Positions 50,101-60,628 of a DNA stretch of 64,000 nt are shown here, in pieces (positions within the stretch are counted from its first letter, which is position 1; each line of letters starts with the position of its first letter). A program made the position numbers and the translations under genes. The DNA is from Sclerodactyla briareus. Lineage: Eukaryota; Echinodermata; Holothuroidea; Dendrochirotida; Sclerodactylidae. A model generated the notes under the pieces. The model did no database searches. It was given only the letters and a program-made list of their open reading frames with translations, and was not told the origin of the DNA. The stretch is from the NCBI GenBank assembly GCA_026419785.1, contig JAODTK010003943.1:143644-207643 (forward strand). The letters run 5' to 3'.

Positions 50101-51760
50101 ATTTTAAACGTTTTCTAAAGGGTACATGTGACGTCACGCGGTCGATTTCTGCTAGACTTGTATGGGCAAATTGTTGTATGAGAAATGTAAGGTCATATTG
50201 GGTTTGGGCGATTCAAAAGGTCATGTTTAAACAAAACTCAGTGAATTGGGGACTGTTGTTTAGTCCTGAAACCAGGTAGGTCATTCAAAAGTCACGGAGG
50301 GGTCAAAAAGTGAGGGTCCACATCGGTAATATCTGCGGGGATATACACGTTTGGTTTGCATGCCGGGAACATGTCTAGCTATACCCTACTTTGGCCATTG
50401 AAAAGCAACGTATAGATGCATGAACGGGATAGTTTATACAACAACAAACATTCTAGAGGAAAGTAAATATAGGAACATTGTACTTTAATAGAAACTACAT
50501 ACAAATATGAATATGCTGATGGGCAGCAGTGTGAAGTATTCCTCTCAATCAGTGTCTGAGTCTTTGACTTTTAAAGGCCTAGTCACAGTCCATGATTCCT
50601 CATGCAAATTTTACCTATACTATTAAGGCACAGCACACCTCACCATGCACTGCATGCAATATTTCTTGCTACCAGATAATGCGGCCGAAATGCAGTGCTG
50701 GTACCGTTGGCAAAATACTGTACTGAATGACAAACAATGAAGGGGCTCAATGCCGTATCCACAGGGGGGGGGTTGGGGGTCAGAACCCACCCCCAGGACC
50801 AAAGTGACCAATGTGCATAGAAACACGCAGCATGTGCAAAGGGGCCATAAATTGTATTATTCGACAATAGGGAGGGTGAGGTCGAATATGAGGGGACACT
50901 CTATGGGTCCGACCTTTCAAACCCCCCCCCCCCCCCCCCCCCAAGACAAATCTCTCGGGTACCTACCTGAATGGGCTGGCCCGACTCGTGACAGCTGGTC
51001 TTGAGCAATTTAGCCAAATGTAGCCCGGATGCAAAGAAAGGGCGATGGTGAGTGGTGAATAATTACCAGTGCAAAACGAACCAGAGTTTCCCTACTGAGT
51101 GCATGCATGCCCAGTCCAATGAGAAGTATCTTACACTGATTCTTTAAATGATTTTTTTTCAATTAATACCTAATAATTGTAAGAGCAGTCTTTAAGGAGG
51201 GAAATGAATCAATTGCACAGCCAATATAAAAGTTATGAGGTGGTAATTAATTCCCTTATGATCCACTCATATAGTAATGCAGAAGAAAGAAGTACTACTG
51301 AAGTTTCAGTTTTTTAAAGTGTGGGAAGCACATGGTCCAGACTATTGGAAGGAGGGTGACCTATTTCAAAAGGGGAAACATTACAAAATGGTTATTAATA
51401 TGATTACAAAATTTGTTCCCTGTTCCATGAGTTACTTCCTATTTCAGTGGCCTTGGTATAATAACGGTGGAAGATAAGGGCCATACTTGTGTACTATGAG
51501 TCATACTTAACACCAAAACCTTGCTTCCTCTTTGGAGCCCCCTACTATCAGAATCCAAAATAACATGACAGTTAGATAAGTTTTAAAACCAAAGTGGAAT
51601 TGCCCATCCACCATGATACCTGCTGGTATAACTATCCCGGCGATCAGCAAATTATGACGATGGTTACTCTAGTGAAACCTAAGCCTTCTGTTGACAAAGC
51701 AAGATATGATACACCGCTCCTTTGATTGAGCTATTTGCCCCAACTCTCCTTTTTTTATGG
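47146..51760. other. Unassigned AT-rich sequence with G/C runs
   Basis: No gene recognised. Notable runs: T9-G-T-G14 at 48157-48181 and C21 at 50922-50942; TATCCACAGGGGGGGGTTGGGGG (50757-50779) resembles the G-rich repeat edges. Hydrophobic minus-strand frames at 47178-47480 and 47523-47888 look like products of AT-rich DNA. 50000-50340 has AAAGGTCA-like segments reminiscent of repeat F. Confidence 0.35.
50922..50942. repeat. Homopolymer C21
   Basis: An uninterrupted run of 21 cytosines. Confidence 0.95.
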
Positions 51761-51765
51761 TATAC

Positions 51766-51960
51766 TTGCTGAGCAGGGAATCAAACCTATTCAAGGCCCA
51801 GGAAGGGTGCAGACCTGGATACTGCACAAATTGTCAGCTGCAAATCCATCACCAAGTACACAAAATAAGCCCATGCTTCTTTGGTGGTACCTATATGTGG
51901 TGTTGTGGGGATCACGCACAGAGGGCAACTTGCAAATCGCCTACCCTTCTTTTGCCCCTG
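51766..51960 (+). repeat. Dispersed B-box-like repeat, copy 3
   Basis: GAGCAGGGAATCAAACCTATTC, AAGGCCCAGGAAGGGTGCAG, ACCTGGATACTGCACAAATTG, CAGCTGCAAATCCATCACC, AAGTACACAAAATAAGCCC, GGATCACGCACAGAGGGCAA and CGCCTACCC. Collinear with 35965 and with the reverse of 44390. The minus strand AGGTTTGATTCCC resembles a B box, so a tRNA-derived origin is possible. Confidence 0.8.
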
Positions 51961-52826
51961 CTCCAATCCCTCATTCTGAGCTGAGTGTCCAATGAGAAGG
52001 CAACAGGTACCATTTCAAAAATCTTTGTGATATTAAACCACCCGGATTTGGAACAAATGTATTTAGTGGTTGTTTATAGACCTACATGGGTTCTATACCG
52101 TGCCTTCGATTAGCAGGGCAGGGTATACCGTGGAAGCTAGTTTACTGAGGAAAATCCATGACAAAGCTAGATTCACTTCTAAAACTGACTGCCTGTTTCA
52201 ATAACAATCGGCTATCATGTGATATTCTTATTATATAGGTTAATGAATTTCCACACGTTAGTATCAGTGGACCGTTTCGGGTGTTGCTTGTAAACATTGC
52301 TGCAAGAGTAAATGTTGACTGCAGTCACAGTGGATACTCAAGTGAACAGAAGTGGAACGAATCAAAACTAGGCTAACACATGATTTTACATCCTTCCGAC
52401 AAGGGAACAGCCCATATTGAATACTTAGTGGAAAGTCTCATGTGGCATAAAAACCAACAATTTTTCACTGGGGAGAAGGGGGGGTGGAATGAAAATAAAT
52501 TTTAGGTATGATCCAAGTTTCAACTATAGATAGATTACATCAAACACAGGCAGTCCATGATATCGAATGGAAAACACTCTTATGAGACCAATGGCTACTA
52601 AAAGCCCAAAACTTACACTAAAACCCCCCAAAAGTGGTCAAACTTTCATTGCAGTAAGACACACAACTTCATTGTAGGTATTTGAAGCTATTGCTGCTAT
52701 AGCAAGATGACTTCAAATATGGAAAAATACTGCTCATGTACCCGACTAGATTGTGGTAACAAAGAGTTGGAAGGTACTTTATAATAGATGTTAATCTCAT
52801 GATCCTCGCCAATAGAATCATTAAAC
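51961..52826. other. Unassigned AT-rich sequence
   Basis: No feature recognised. Confidence 0.4.
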
Positions 52827-53430
52827 TTAAAGGACAACGGCAGGAGAATTATGAAGAGGCTATTATATTAGCGGGAGAAAAACTGAATGCGTCAGTCCAA
52901 ACACGAACTTCATACAACTTTCCGTTACGGAGTACAGTCCTTTATAGTTTGTCCTTTATAGTTTGTGCATGTGTAATTGTGTATTGCGCCAAGGTAGAAA
53001 AGCATCCGATCATGCAAATAAAAATGATTTCATACTTGCACAACGCTGCAAACAATCTTCGTTTTCTATTGATATTCACACAATATTTTCACTTTGAAAA
53101 GCATTTAGTCCAAGGGAGAGCATTGCTGTAGTGGGTTGGTAGGTGTTGATCGTTACTTTGGTGAGGAAAAGACAACAGAACTAAATGTTGACTTATTCAA
53201 CAAAATGGAACAATGAAATCCATGACATAACTTCCCAGGTTGTCCAAGTGTGACATCATGCGTTATTGCGCAATTGGGATTCTCTTCAATCCTTCTGCAT
53301 AATGGACCCCTTTGATGGCCAATAACTTCACATAGGAACACGTATTGATATGGGGTTTGGACCTATAGATACAGTTACCCTTTCTCCAGATATAACCTCT
53401 GTAGTATCCAAGCCTGCAGTTGTCCTTTAA
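52827..53430 (+). mobile_element. Complete 596-bp MITE with TTAA target duplications
   Basis: The element occupies 52831-53426, flanked on both sides by TTAA (52827-52830 and 53427-53430). Its termini are inverted repeats: AGGACAACGGCAGG at the left and the reverse complement of CCTGCAGTTGTCCT at the right, 13 of 14 bp matching. TTAA duplications with short terminal repeats fit piggyBac-type transposition (established knowledge), but the terminal triplet AGG differs from the CCY of classic piggyBac. The 110-codon open frame inside (52799-53131) starts before the element and is not a transposase. Related copies are at 27935, 35562, 59512 and 63940. Confidence 0.85.
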
Positions 53431-53506
53431 TTAGGGTATGGCAATGCCACATAATGATTGGTAATTCCCTCAGGAGAGCAAATGGCTGGTAGGCATACAC
53501 CTTGAT

Positions 53507-53581
53507 GCATCAAATGCAGCTGACAGCGCTTAGCTACATGACACCTTCACGCATCAAATGCAGCTGACAGCGCTTAGCTAC
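53507..53581 (+). repeat. 31-bp direct duplication, 44-bp period
   Basis: GCATCAAATGCAGCTGACAG followed by CGCTTAGCTAC occurs identically at 53507-53537 and 53551-53581; each is preceded by a related ACACCTT segment. Confidence 0.95.
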
Positions 53582-54920
53582 GGGGGCTTATCATCCCCTT
53601 CACCTCGGTCCGAGCCTACCAGCTTTCAATGTCAGATGAGGGAACCAGTGCTGCATGGACAGTAGTTCCTCCAGTGTGCACACCAGGTATTCATCTCAGC
53701 TGAGTGTGCCAGAATTAACTCTCTGAGCTACCTGTGAAATCAGACCCAGCCATGACTTATGAAACTGCATGGTAAGGCTGCTAGTCCCAACCCACTGGGT
53801 ACTGTGATGGCAGAACATGGTGGACAGGGTCACCTAACAGGAGCTGCACCATAATGCTCCCAAAGAAGCGCACAGTTGCGCAGCTAACAGTCACAAATAA
53901 GGTAACCGAATCTCATGATTCGCACCTCCGACCCCCCCTACCCTCCCCCAGACAACCTGAAGTTGGAAACAGTCCGCCAACAGTCACATGGAGCAACTAG
54001 TTGTGCAGGATTTTTCAGCATGACAGTCTTCTGCTTGGCGCAGATGAAAAATTCAGAGGGAATTGGAAATTCAATCAGCCTTAGGAATTTGCATTTCATG
54101 AAGAAATATTCATTGTTCGCTTCTGTTACAACCACAGATATAGGATATCCAACTACTGCATTCCCACTCAGTAATTTTTTCTACCTTTTGTAGGCCTCTT
54201 CATGGGCTTGGAGCAAATTCATTATTCTCAGGACATTTGAAATCCACTTAGCACAAGGGATCTGCATTCCTTGAAGCCATGTTTATTGCATGCTTCAGCT
54301 AGGATAAAGATGCAGGGATAAAGGTGTCTCAAATTACTGTATAAGATATTTTTTGCCTGATGAGACGTATGCATTCTTGACAGGCTCATTCTACTACATT
54401 ATTCTACTACACTGAGCATTCTTCTGACACACGTTTCCAAATGAACAAGTGGCAAGTCGGAACGTCTTGGTAGCTGCGGACAGCAAAGCTCTCGTGGCAA
54501 ATACACTGCATTTTTTTCGCCATTTCACATTTATTGGTTTTGTTTCACATTCAACTGACCTCTACTGACATCTGTCATAACCAGGGAATGACTTGGAACA
54601 TGTCTACCACATTAGCCTAATATTTGCTAGCAGTGCCCATTCATAAGCCTGTGGCAGTACAGTGAAAACACACTTCCCACAGAAATGAATATCTAACATT
54701 GTTGACACTCATAGTTATAGTTGAACCACTCCACAAGTTACCATCAAACAGCATTTAGGTGGGGGGAAGGCGCAAGCCCCCATTATAGGCAACCACTCAG
54801 GACTGGACCGAGATGTAATGTAAACAAATCCTGTGGAGGCCGGGTCTAATGTAAACTAGGGCGAGGATGCGATGAATTTGAAACAGACAATCAAACCCCC
54901 CCTGGACAATAGGTTTTATT
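53582..54920. other. Unassigned sequence
   Basis: No gene recognised. CCACCTCC/CCCCCCTACCCTCCCCC block near 53926-53948. Confidence 0.4.
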
Positions 54921-56599
54921 GTCAACTATTCGCAGAACTGGACTTCGATTCGAAGATAGGTAAAACACTGCTCAGCAGAGGATGGAGTACTGTAAACAAA
55001 CTTGTCTGGCAGAAGGAGAGCGAGCTCAAAATAAACGTTGGAATTGGGGAATGAATTGGATTCAATTTTAAATTAAGAAACCACTACGCGAACATAAATG
55101 TAGCTAAGGCAGCCAGTAGCAAGCTTATCCACCCACCAAGTTTCAACCTGATCGCATGTATGGTTTAGAAGGTATGAATGAACGCATGACGACAGAAGGG
55201 AGAACGAAACGGAGACGAAAACGAACGAACGAACGAACGAACGGACGGAGAGACATGATGACTTGTAGAGCTGCTCTCCCGCAGCATAAAAAATATTACT
55301 GGAAATATCAACTAGTCCCTCATGCGCAGTTGTATTAACTAGTCACAAAAATTCACCACTCCAGTCCTTGACTTGCAGACATAAATGTCCTTTCACTCGA
55401 GTCGTTTCACCATTGACTATGAGTCAATTGTACAGTTTTGACGGGAAAGATTCGTTTTTAAACGTGACCAGATGTCATCATTTTGTTTTAAAGAAGTGAT
55501 TCGAAGCACAGATCAGTACAAAACTGCTGATATGTATAAATCAGTCCATCCTATCGGGAGGCCACAATTCGGGGGCAAATCTCCACAAAAATATTTTCCT
55601 GTTTTGAAACATGAAGAAAAAGGAAAAGAAGTGCCAAAAGGGCAAAATGGTTAATTAGACATGAGGCTTGAGAGACCCTCTTTATATAGTAAATACCTAT
55701 TTTGTCAGCACAACCTTGATGTGTGAGACGATCTAGCTGTCGTCTCCACAACTGTTCAATACATCACCCGCAGGTCCAAAGCTCTATATAGCACACTAAC
55801 CAGGGAGACCACCAGCCAATAATAGACCACCCTGAAATGCCTGAATAGGTCATAAAAATGTAACAGTATACCTTGTTTCCATATATTCTAGTTACCAGTA
55901 TTCCTTCTGCTTTACACAACAGGAAGTTCTTATTCTGCATAACTAAAATGAACCAATTTTGTTGACACATCAATGTCAACTCTGTCAAATGGTGTATGTA
56001 TATATGTTTATGCGGTTGCAGTATAGGCTTTCAAAATACACTTCACATGTTAAAATAATTCCAAAGGGCTGCATGTACTTGGCAAGGCAGTGTTGAACTT
56101 AGGGCATAAAGTTTAGTGAAAAAGGGTCAGGGAGGACGAAATCCTCATGAGAGACCCTGGAGCCACAACTCCCAAAAGAGAAGAAAAACCCAGATGCCTG
56201 AAGAGTTTGCCCACAATTCTTGGAAAAAAAATCAAGACGTTCCCGCAGCCATTTTCACTCTTGGACAGAACACCATCTTCGGGAAGGCTTAATCCACTCG
56301 TTAATAACTCTCTGCGAGAAGAAATAAATGTTGTTACCACATCCATTGGTCTCCTGTTCAGTATGACCATGTTCTACACTGGCACCTTCGTTTCTGCCAC
56401 TATCTGTTACCTAAATGACATTGGGAGGCATAGTGTCGATGAAGATGGAGATGAGCATCAGCCACATCTCATTCCTATCTCTTCATCTGGTGGTAAACTT
56501 GCTCCATCCTCCGTCTCATGCAGTCACTGCCTCTCACCCCGGGATGAATTTCGCCCATCCCTCGGACAAACGCCAGGTGATGATGACACTTGAAGCACT
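54921..56599 (-). other. Downstream of TRAF7 stop: possible 3' UTR plus repeat
   Basis: Sequence on the 3' side of the TRAF7 stop. How far the 3' UTR runs is unknown. A 148-codon plus-strand open frame (56147-56593) lies here; it has no recognisable domain and is probably fortuitous. A dispersed repeat with a GAAC microsatellite sits at 55060-55290 (listed separately). The rest, around 55300-56140, is unassigned. Confidence 0.3.
55060..55290 (+). repeat. Dispersed repeat E, copy 2, with GAAC microsatellite
   Basis: Collinear with 12945-13180. Contains ACGAACGAACGAACGAACG at about 55221-55240. Lies between the TRAF7 stop and the only AATAAA noticed downstream. Confidence 0.7.
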
Positions 56600-56611
56600 T
56601 CAATGCCACAC
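56600..56611 (-). CDS. TRAF7: TRAF7 terminal coding exon (V-W-H-stop)
   Basis: Only 12 coding nucleotides: GTG TGG CAT TGA, in phase 0 with the preceding exon ending in lysine. The joined end reads T-V-K-V-W-H-stop; human TRAF7 ends T-V-K-V-W-T-C-stop. The acceptor is strong: a run of TTTCTCCTCTCTACTATACAG lies immediately upstream on the minus strand (56612 upward). A V-W start straight after a good acceptor, a stop two codons later and the correct phase make a chance match unlikely, though such a short exon cannot be proved without a transcript. The 3' UTR would run leftward from 56599. A minus-strand AATAAA at 54915-54920 is the best polyadenylation signal I noticed, but it is 1.7 kb away and uncertain. 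Confidence 0.75.
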   Translation of the reverse strand: MWH

Positions 56612-58002
56612 CTGTATAGTAGAGAGGAGAAACCACATGGTTATGGTGTTATAGTGGTATAGGGTCAAAGGTCACATGAGACAATACACTTCACCGAATG
56701 AAAACGGCTTATACTAACCCTGCTGGGTTAGCGGATCTATTTACGAAGGAGCGTACCACCTTATAGCGAACATACTTATGAAGTTTATTCTGGCAGTTGA
56801 GCCAACACGCATAAAAGTATGTATAGCTGCAGGAGTAAATTGATCAGTTTACCATCATGAAAATGACTCATACACAAAGAAATAAAAGTTGATGATCTTC
56901 AATGGAAAGTAACGAGGATTAACATTCCTATGGTCTGAAGAATGTGAAATTTAAATCTTGAGAACATGAAAACAGTACGGAGGAATTGAGTATAGAGTAC
57001 AGGACTTCAAGCTGGCTAGAATTAGTGGGTGGTGTGCAATAGTGAGAAATCGAGGTGTTTCGGTCACCCAAACCCAAAGAGGAAGGAACGGAAAGTAGGA
57101 ATGGCGTGAGAATGATTGGTTACGGATTCCTAAGGACAGGGAAACAGGAGTAGCAGGTCCATGATACGGATGGAGCGTATATACTGTTTCAAACATCCTT
57201 GACTCCAGCCAGACCTAGTGAAAACCACTCTCAATCAGCCAAATGCTTCCATTTCCTTCCCTACCTATGAATAGAGTGGGTTAGATCTGATCGAACTGAT
57301 CTCCAAAGCGGATTGCCTAAATAGCATCTCCCAATAAACCAGTGTAATGAGGATGCTCACTGCATTGGTTTGGTGATAGTGCAGAGTAGCACTATTGTGA
57401 TGACACTCTTTTATTTCCCAGTATCAATAGCAGAACACTCCTCCAACCCCAGTAAGGTTTCTATTTGTGAATTACCCCATCGATCTTATAAACATGCCAA
57501 ATGCAGTCATTCAATGGGCAGTGGGAATACAGAACATGACAAACTGAATTCAGTTGATAGACAGTGAAAATGGGACAAGCCCACTAAAAATCAAGGGGGC
57601 GTGAAAAAAATACCTGCCCAATGCTCAGTCAAGAAAAAAATCCCTTTTTCAAAGCTTTGTAAATGTGGATGCCCACAAACTTGCACAACTTATTCATCGA
57701 CTTAAAAGAAAAAATGAACTTCCACTTTATACTATGGAGGAGTAAAAGATCAATAAATACTGTGCAAAACTCAAGGGCAATATTCATTTGGTTCCACACA
57801 TGACATCATTGTACTGGAACAATTATTATTGTAGAAAAACAAAAAAGAGGGGTTTGGAAATTCATATAGGGAATTGAGGGTTAACAAATTTTCCTTCACT
57901 TCCACTAACTCATATTCACTGAGAACAAATTACATCATTGAAGATTGAAGGGAAAAAATCCCTGGTCCGACCAAAAGCTGTACACAAGTCCGTACTCCTC
58001 AC
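56612..58002 (-). other. TRAF7: TRAF7 last intron (proposed)
   Basis: A 1391-nt intron inferred from the GTGAGG donor at 58002-57997 and the TATACAG acceptor ending at 56612. Apart from A/T-rich sequence I see no repeats or exon-like segments in it. It depends on the terminal-exon proposal at 56600-56611. Confidence 0.65.
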
Positions 58003-58122
58003 CTTAACAGTACCGTCAACAGCACCAGAGAACATCCTCCCTCTAGAGGCAGCCAGACAGGCCACGCTCCATGTATGTCTTATCAAGGTCTGAGTACAGA
58101 TCATCTTCTCCATATTCCACAC
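58003..58122 (-). CDS. TRAF7: TRAF7 exon, last WD40 blade
   Basis: This 120-nt exon is exactly 40 codons in phase 0, from [13 protein letters not shown] to SGAVDGTVK. It matches the final WD40 repeat of TRAF7, including the MICTQTL and F-S-G-A-V-D signatures. The acceptor is TCTGTTTTCTTAG before GTG TGG at 58122. The donor is AAG|GTGAGG at 58003/58002. Reading through that donor would add about 28 unrelated residues before a stop at 57916-57918, whereas the family ends within a few residues of this K-V-W. Splicing is therefore preferred, to the terminal exon at 56600-56611. This exon plus the next codons closes the seventh blade, keeping the one-blade-per-exon pattern of the preceding exon. 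Confidence 0.93.
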
Positions 58123-59322
58123 CTAAGAAAACAGAGAATACCCTCAGAGTATGAAATGCGCACATAAGAGATGAAAGGAATCAGTCCCCCTGTGTTAGTT
58201 TGAAGATATCAAAATCATTCTTGATGTAAATCACTGCGGAGCACGATCTTGGGAATAAACAGCCCACATCCTAAGTCTTTGGATGATTTGGAGAAACAGA
58301 AGAAGAGAGAAACTGAATGAGACCCATTTATGAGCCACTGATTTGCTCCGTAATCCACAAAATCTTGCCGAGTAATTGATCCAGAAGAAGAAGTCTTTGG
58401 GAGTCAAATTTGATCACCGAGATCATTCATACATACAGGCAGAATATAGTGATTCCTTACACATTTTGACTAATTCACCATTGGTGACGAATCCAGTAAA
58501 AAATGCTGATAACATGAGTCCATATCTAGCCTTCCTATAAACAGTTGCATCACACAAGGGAGGAGGAAGGGGAATGAGCCCCCCTTCAAAAAAGTTGTGT
58601 GCTCCCCCTAGGATTGTGGACTACTGAAAACCCCCTGCATAATTCTAAATAGAGGCCATCCTTGCTTGTCATATTTTTTACACGGAACCATGCTGGTCTT
58701 AAGCGCTGGACCACTCACACTTGTCATATTTTCTACACAGAGACCTGGATGGTGTAAGTGATGACCACTCACGCGTGTAAATATTTTTAACAGAGACCCT
58801 GGCTCGGATAAGCGTGACCACTCAATCGTAGTGATGACAACAATTTGCTTTTAAAACAGGGTTCCAATAAAGGAAGAACAAACAAATGCAATTCAACACC
58901 GATCCACTTCAAAAGTGACTCCTATAATTCTCAGTCCAAATTCTCTAAGGCAATCAGGGAGTCATAGCAGCGAGTTTGAATTGTTCCAATTGGTTTGAAA
59001 TCTCAACAAAAACAAAATTGCAAAAGAAATTTGAGCATAAATCATAGGTAAAATGCTCTTTGCCTGATCTATTAGTAGGCATCCGTAGGCATTCTTGACT
59101 CAACCTTAGTTTGAGATTGGGCTCTCTTGTACAACACTAAATGGCACATTCAGCACTAGCAGCCCTTCCGAAATATGGATTGATTCTCACTACTGAAGTT
59201 AATATTCTTCTAATTTATCAATTTTAGTATGGTAGGCATATGCAGATTATTAGTAGCATCGTTGATCAATATCCGATCAACCAATACATCTTTAGAACAA
59301 TAAGCACTGCTGGGGAACCTAC
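58123..59322 (-). other. TRAF7: TRAF7 intron between the two WD40 exons
   Basis: A 1200-nt intron with GTAGGT donor at its high-coordinate end and TTAG acceptor at its low end. It holds a short tandem repeat (about three ~70-bp units, 58663-58830) and otherwise unassigned AT-rich sequence. No other exon-like stretch was seen in it. Confidence 0.8.
58663..58830. repeat. Short tandem repeat in TRAF7 intron, about 3 units
   Basis: CTTGTCATATTTTTTACAC and GACCACTCACACTTGTCATA recur, with the unit (~70 bp) ending in GACCACTCA each time (58708, 58778, 58820 region). Units are diverged. Confidence 0.75.
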
Positions 59323-59453
59323 CCTCAAGGACCTGTCGTAGGATGCGCTGAAGACCCTGGTGGCCCCTGGTGCTGAGATCACTGCTAGTGCATATACAGT
59401 CCCTGTGTGACCGGTCAGCGTTGATACCTGCTCATAGGACTTGTTGTCCAGAC
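59323..59453 (-). CDS. TRAF7: TRAF7 exon, penultimate WD40 blade
   Basis: This 131-nt internal exon of a TRAF7 orthologue encodes 43 full codons after a 2-nt split codon. The translation (L-D-N-K-S-Y-E-Q-V, then [16 protein letters not shown], then [11 protein letters not shown]) follows human TRAF7 almost residue for residue without gaps. It carries the GH and SASYDRS signatures of a WD40 blade. The acceptor is a pyrimidine-rich run ending TGCAG at 59454; the donor is AGG|GTAGGT at 59323/59322. The codon for the blade-closing V-W falls at the start of the next exon, so introns cut just before VW. In the known family, TRAF7 is an E3 ubiquitin ligase with a RING, TRAF zinc fingers, coiled coil and seven C-terminal WD40 repeats that bind partners such as MEKK3. 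The family call is from recalled homology; upstream exons are not found in the window. Confidence 0.93.
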
Positions 59454-59511
59454 CTGCATGGAGAGTACAAGACGTACATGTGATGAATGCAGAGGAACAA
59501 CAACTACATTT

Positions 59512-59835
59512 GAAAGTCAACTGCAGGCTTATATACAACAGAGGATATATTGTGGTGAATGGAAAACGGTATCTATAGGGCCAAACCCATTTCAGTACTA
59601 TTGTTCCTATGATGAGTATTGGCCTTCAAAGTTTAGTCCCATTATGCAGAGAAATTGCGAAGAATCCCAAATTGCGCAATAACACATGACATCACACTTG
59701 GAAAATTACGGGAAATTATGTTATGTAAATGTTCTGTTTTATTCACCAAAGTAACTATAACACCCAACCAACCCACTACACAGCAAATCCTTTTCCATTA
59801 GATTAGATGCTTTTCGAAGTGAAATTAATGTTAAC
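59512..59835 (-). mobile_element. TTAA-MITE family copy, 5'-truncated, upstream of a TRAF7 exon
   Basis: Reverse complement matches the 3' half of the complete element: TTTCACTTCGAAAAGCATC, GCTGTGTAGTGGGTTGG, GTTACTTTGGTGAAT, AAGTGTGATGTCATG, GTTATTGCGCAATT, GGGATTCTTCGCAAT, GCATAATGGGAC, AAGGCCAATAC, ATAAGCCTGCAGTTGACTTTC. The terminal repeat is mutated and the other end is missing. It ends only about 60 bp upstream of the TRAF7 splice acceptor at 59454. Confidence 0.85.
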
Positions 59836-60360
59836 TACAATTGTGTACACACATACACACTGGTGTTTGTGTACGGTGTATGCACAGAAAGTATTTTCAG
59901 GCTTCTCATTCAGCTCTGGGGCCGTGCGTATCGACTTTATGATATTTACAAGAGTATCGGAGCTTCCGAATCCATTTCGAAGCTGGCGTATATTATTTTG
60001 TTCCCTTCACCGGGGGAACAGCAAACATAGCATGCAATGAAATATGGAATCTGATAAGTAATTACTTGAAACTAAAGCTGAACTACCCCTGTAGGTCTAG
60101 TGATTGGATTTAACTCAGGGAAGTTGCCTTACGTAATGCGATGACATTTGAACGTGTAATGTGCTGACTTGAATAACCGGTATCGGTATCGGAATCGGAC
60201 CGATAGTGGAAAAAATTAAACTAATCGGAAATCGGTAACATCCGATATTGGCATATCGTTGTTGAACAAGAATTAGCTCAATATTTTAACATGTTGACAA
60301 ATCAAATGTCTACTACCCTTACCCAAAAAACACTTGACACTTTGTTCAAAAACAAAAACA
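59836..60360. other. Unassigned, probably TRAF7 intron
   Basis: A cluster of ATCGG/CCGAT words at 60180-60255 (GGTATCGGTATCGGAATCGG) suggests another repeat edge. No exon recognised. Confidence 0.4.
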
Positions 60361-60372
60361 CATTTTCCAGGT

Positions 60373-60628
60373 AAACCTGTGGAACATTGCCACAGGTTTG
60401 GTTATTGCCCCACATGCCACAGTTTGCACAGGAAAAAGGTTTTGTGACAAACCTGTGGTCTAAATTGTCATTGTAAAACTGTGTCATTGCCACACACACT
60501 ACATGGGGCAAACCTGTGGAAAATCTGTGGCAGGCTCAAGGTAACTGGAGAATTTATCTCTCTATTGAATATTATCCCCAAACTTGGAACTAAGTAAAGA
60601 AGTATGGTTACCACAGATTTGCCCCATG
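60373..60628. repeat. Inverted-repeat cluster around ACCTGTGG
   Basis: AAACCTGTGG (60373-60382) and CCACAGGTTT (60390-60399) form a perfect 10-bp hairpin with a 7-base loop. CATGGGGCAAACCTGTGG (60502-60519) pairs with CCACAGATTTGCCCCATG (60611-60628), 17 of 18 bp, across a 91-bp spacer. Another AAACCTGTGG is at about 60448. The arrangement suggests a foldback or MITE-like element. Confidence 0.8.

Noticed and set aside
52799..53131. 110-codon frame as a transposase of the MITE
   Set aside because: It starts outside the element, is short, and shows no catalytic motif; related copies do not preserve the frame.
56147..56593. 148-codon plus-strand frame opposite the TRAF7 3' side
   Set aside because: No recognisable domain; GC-richer 3' UTR sequence of the opposite gene is a simpler explanation.
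57916..58002. 28-residue C-terminal extension of TRAF7 by read-through
   Set aside because: A consensus donor lies at the junction, TRAF7 normally ends within a few residues, and a phase-matched V-W-H-stop exon exists downstream.
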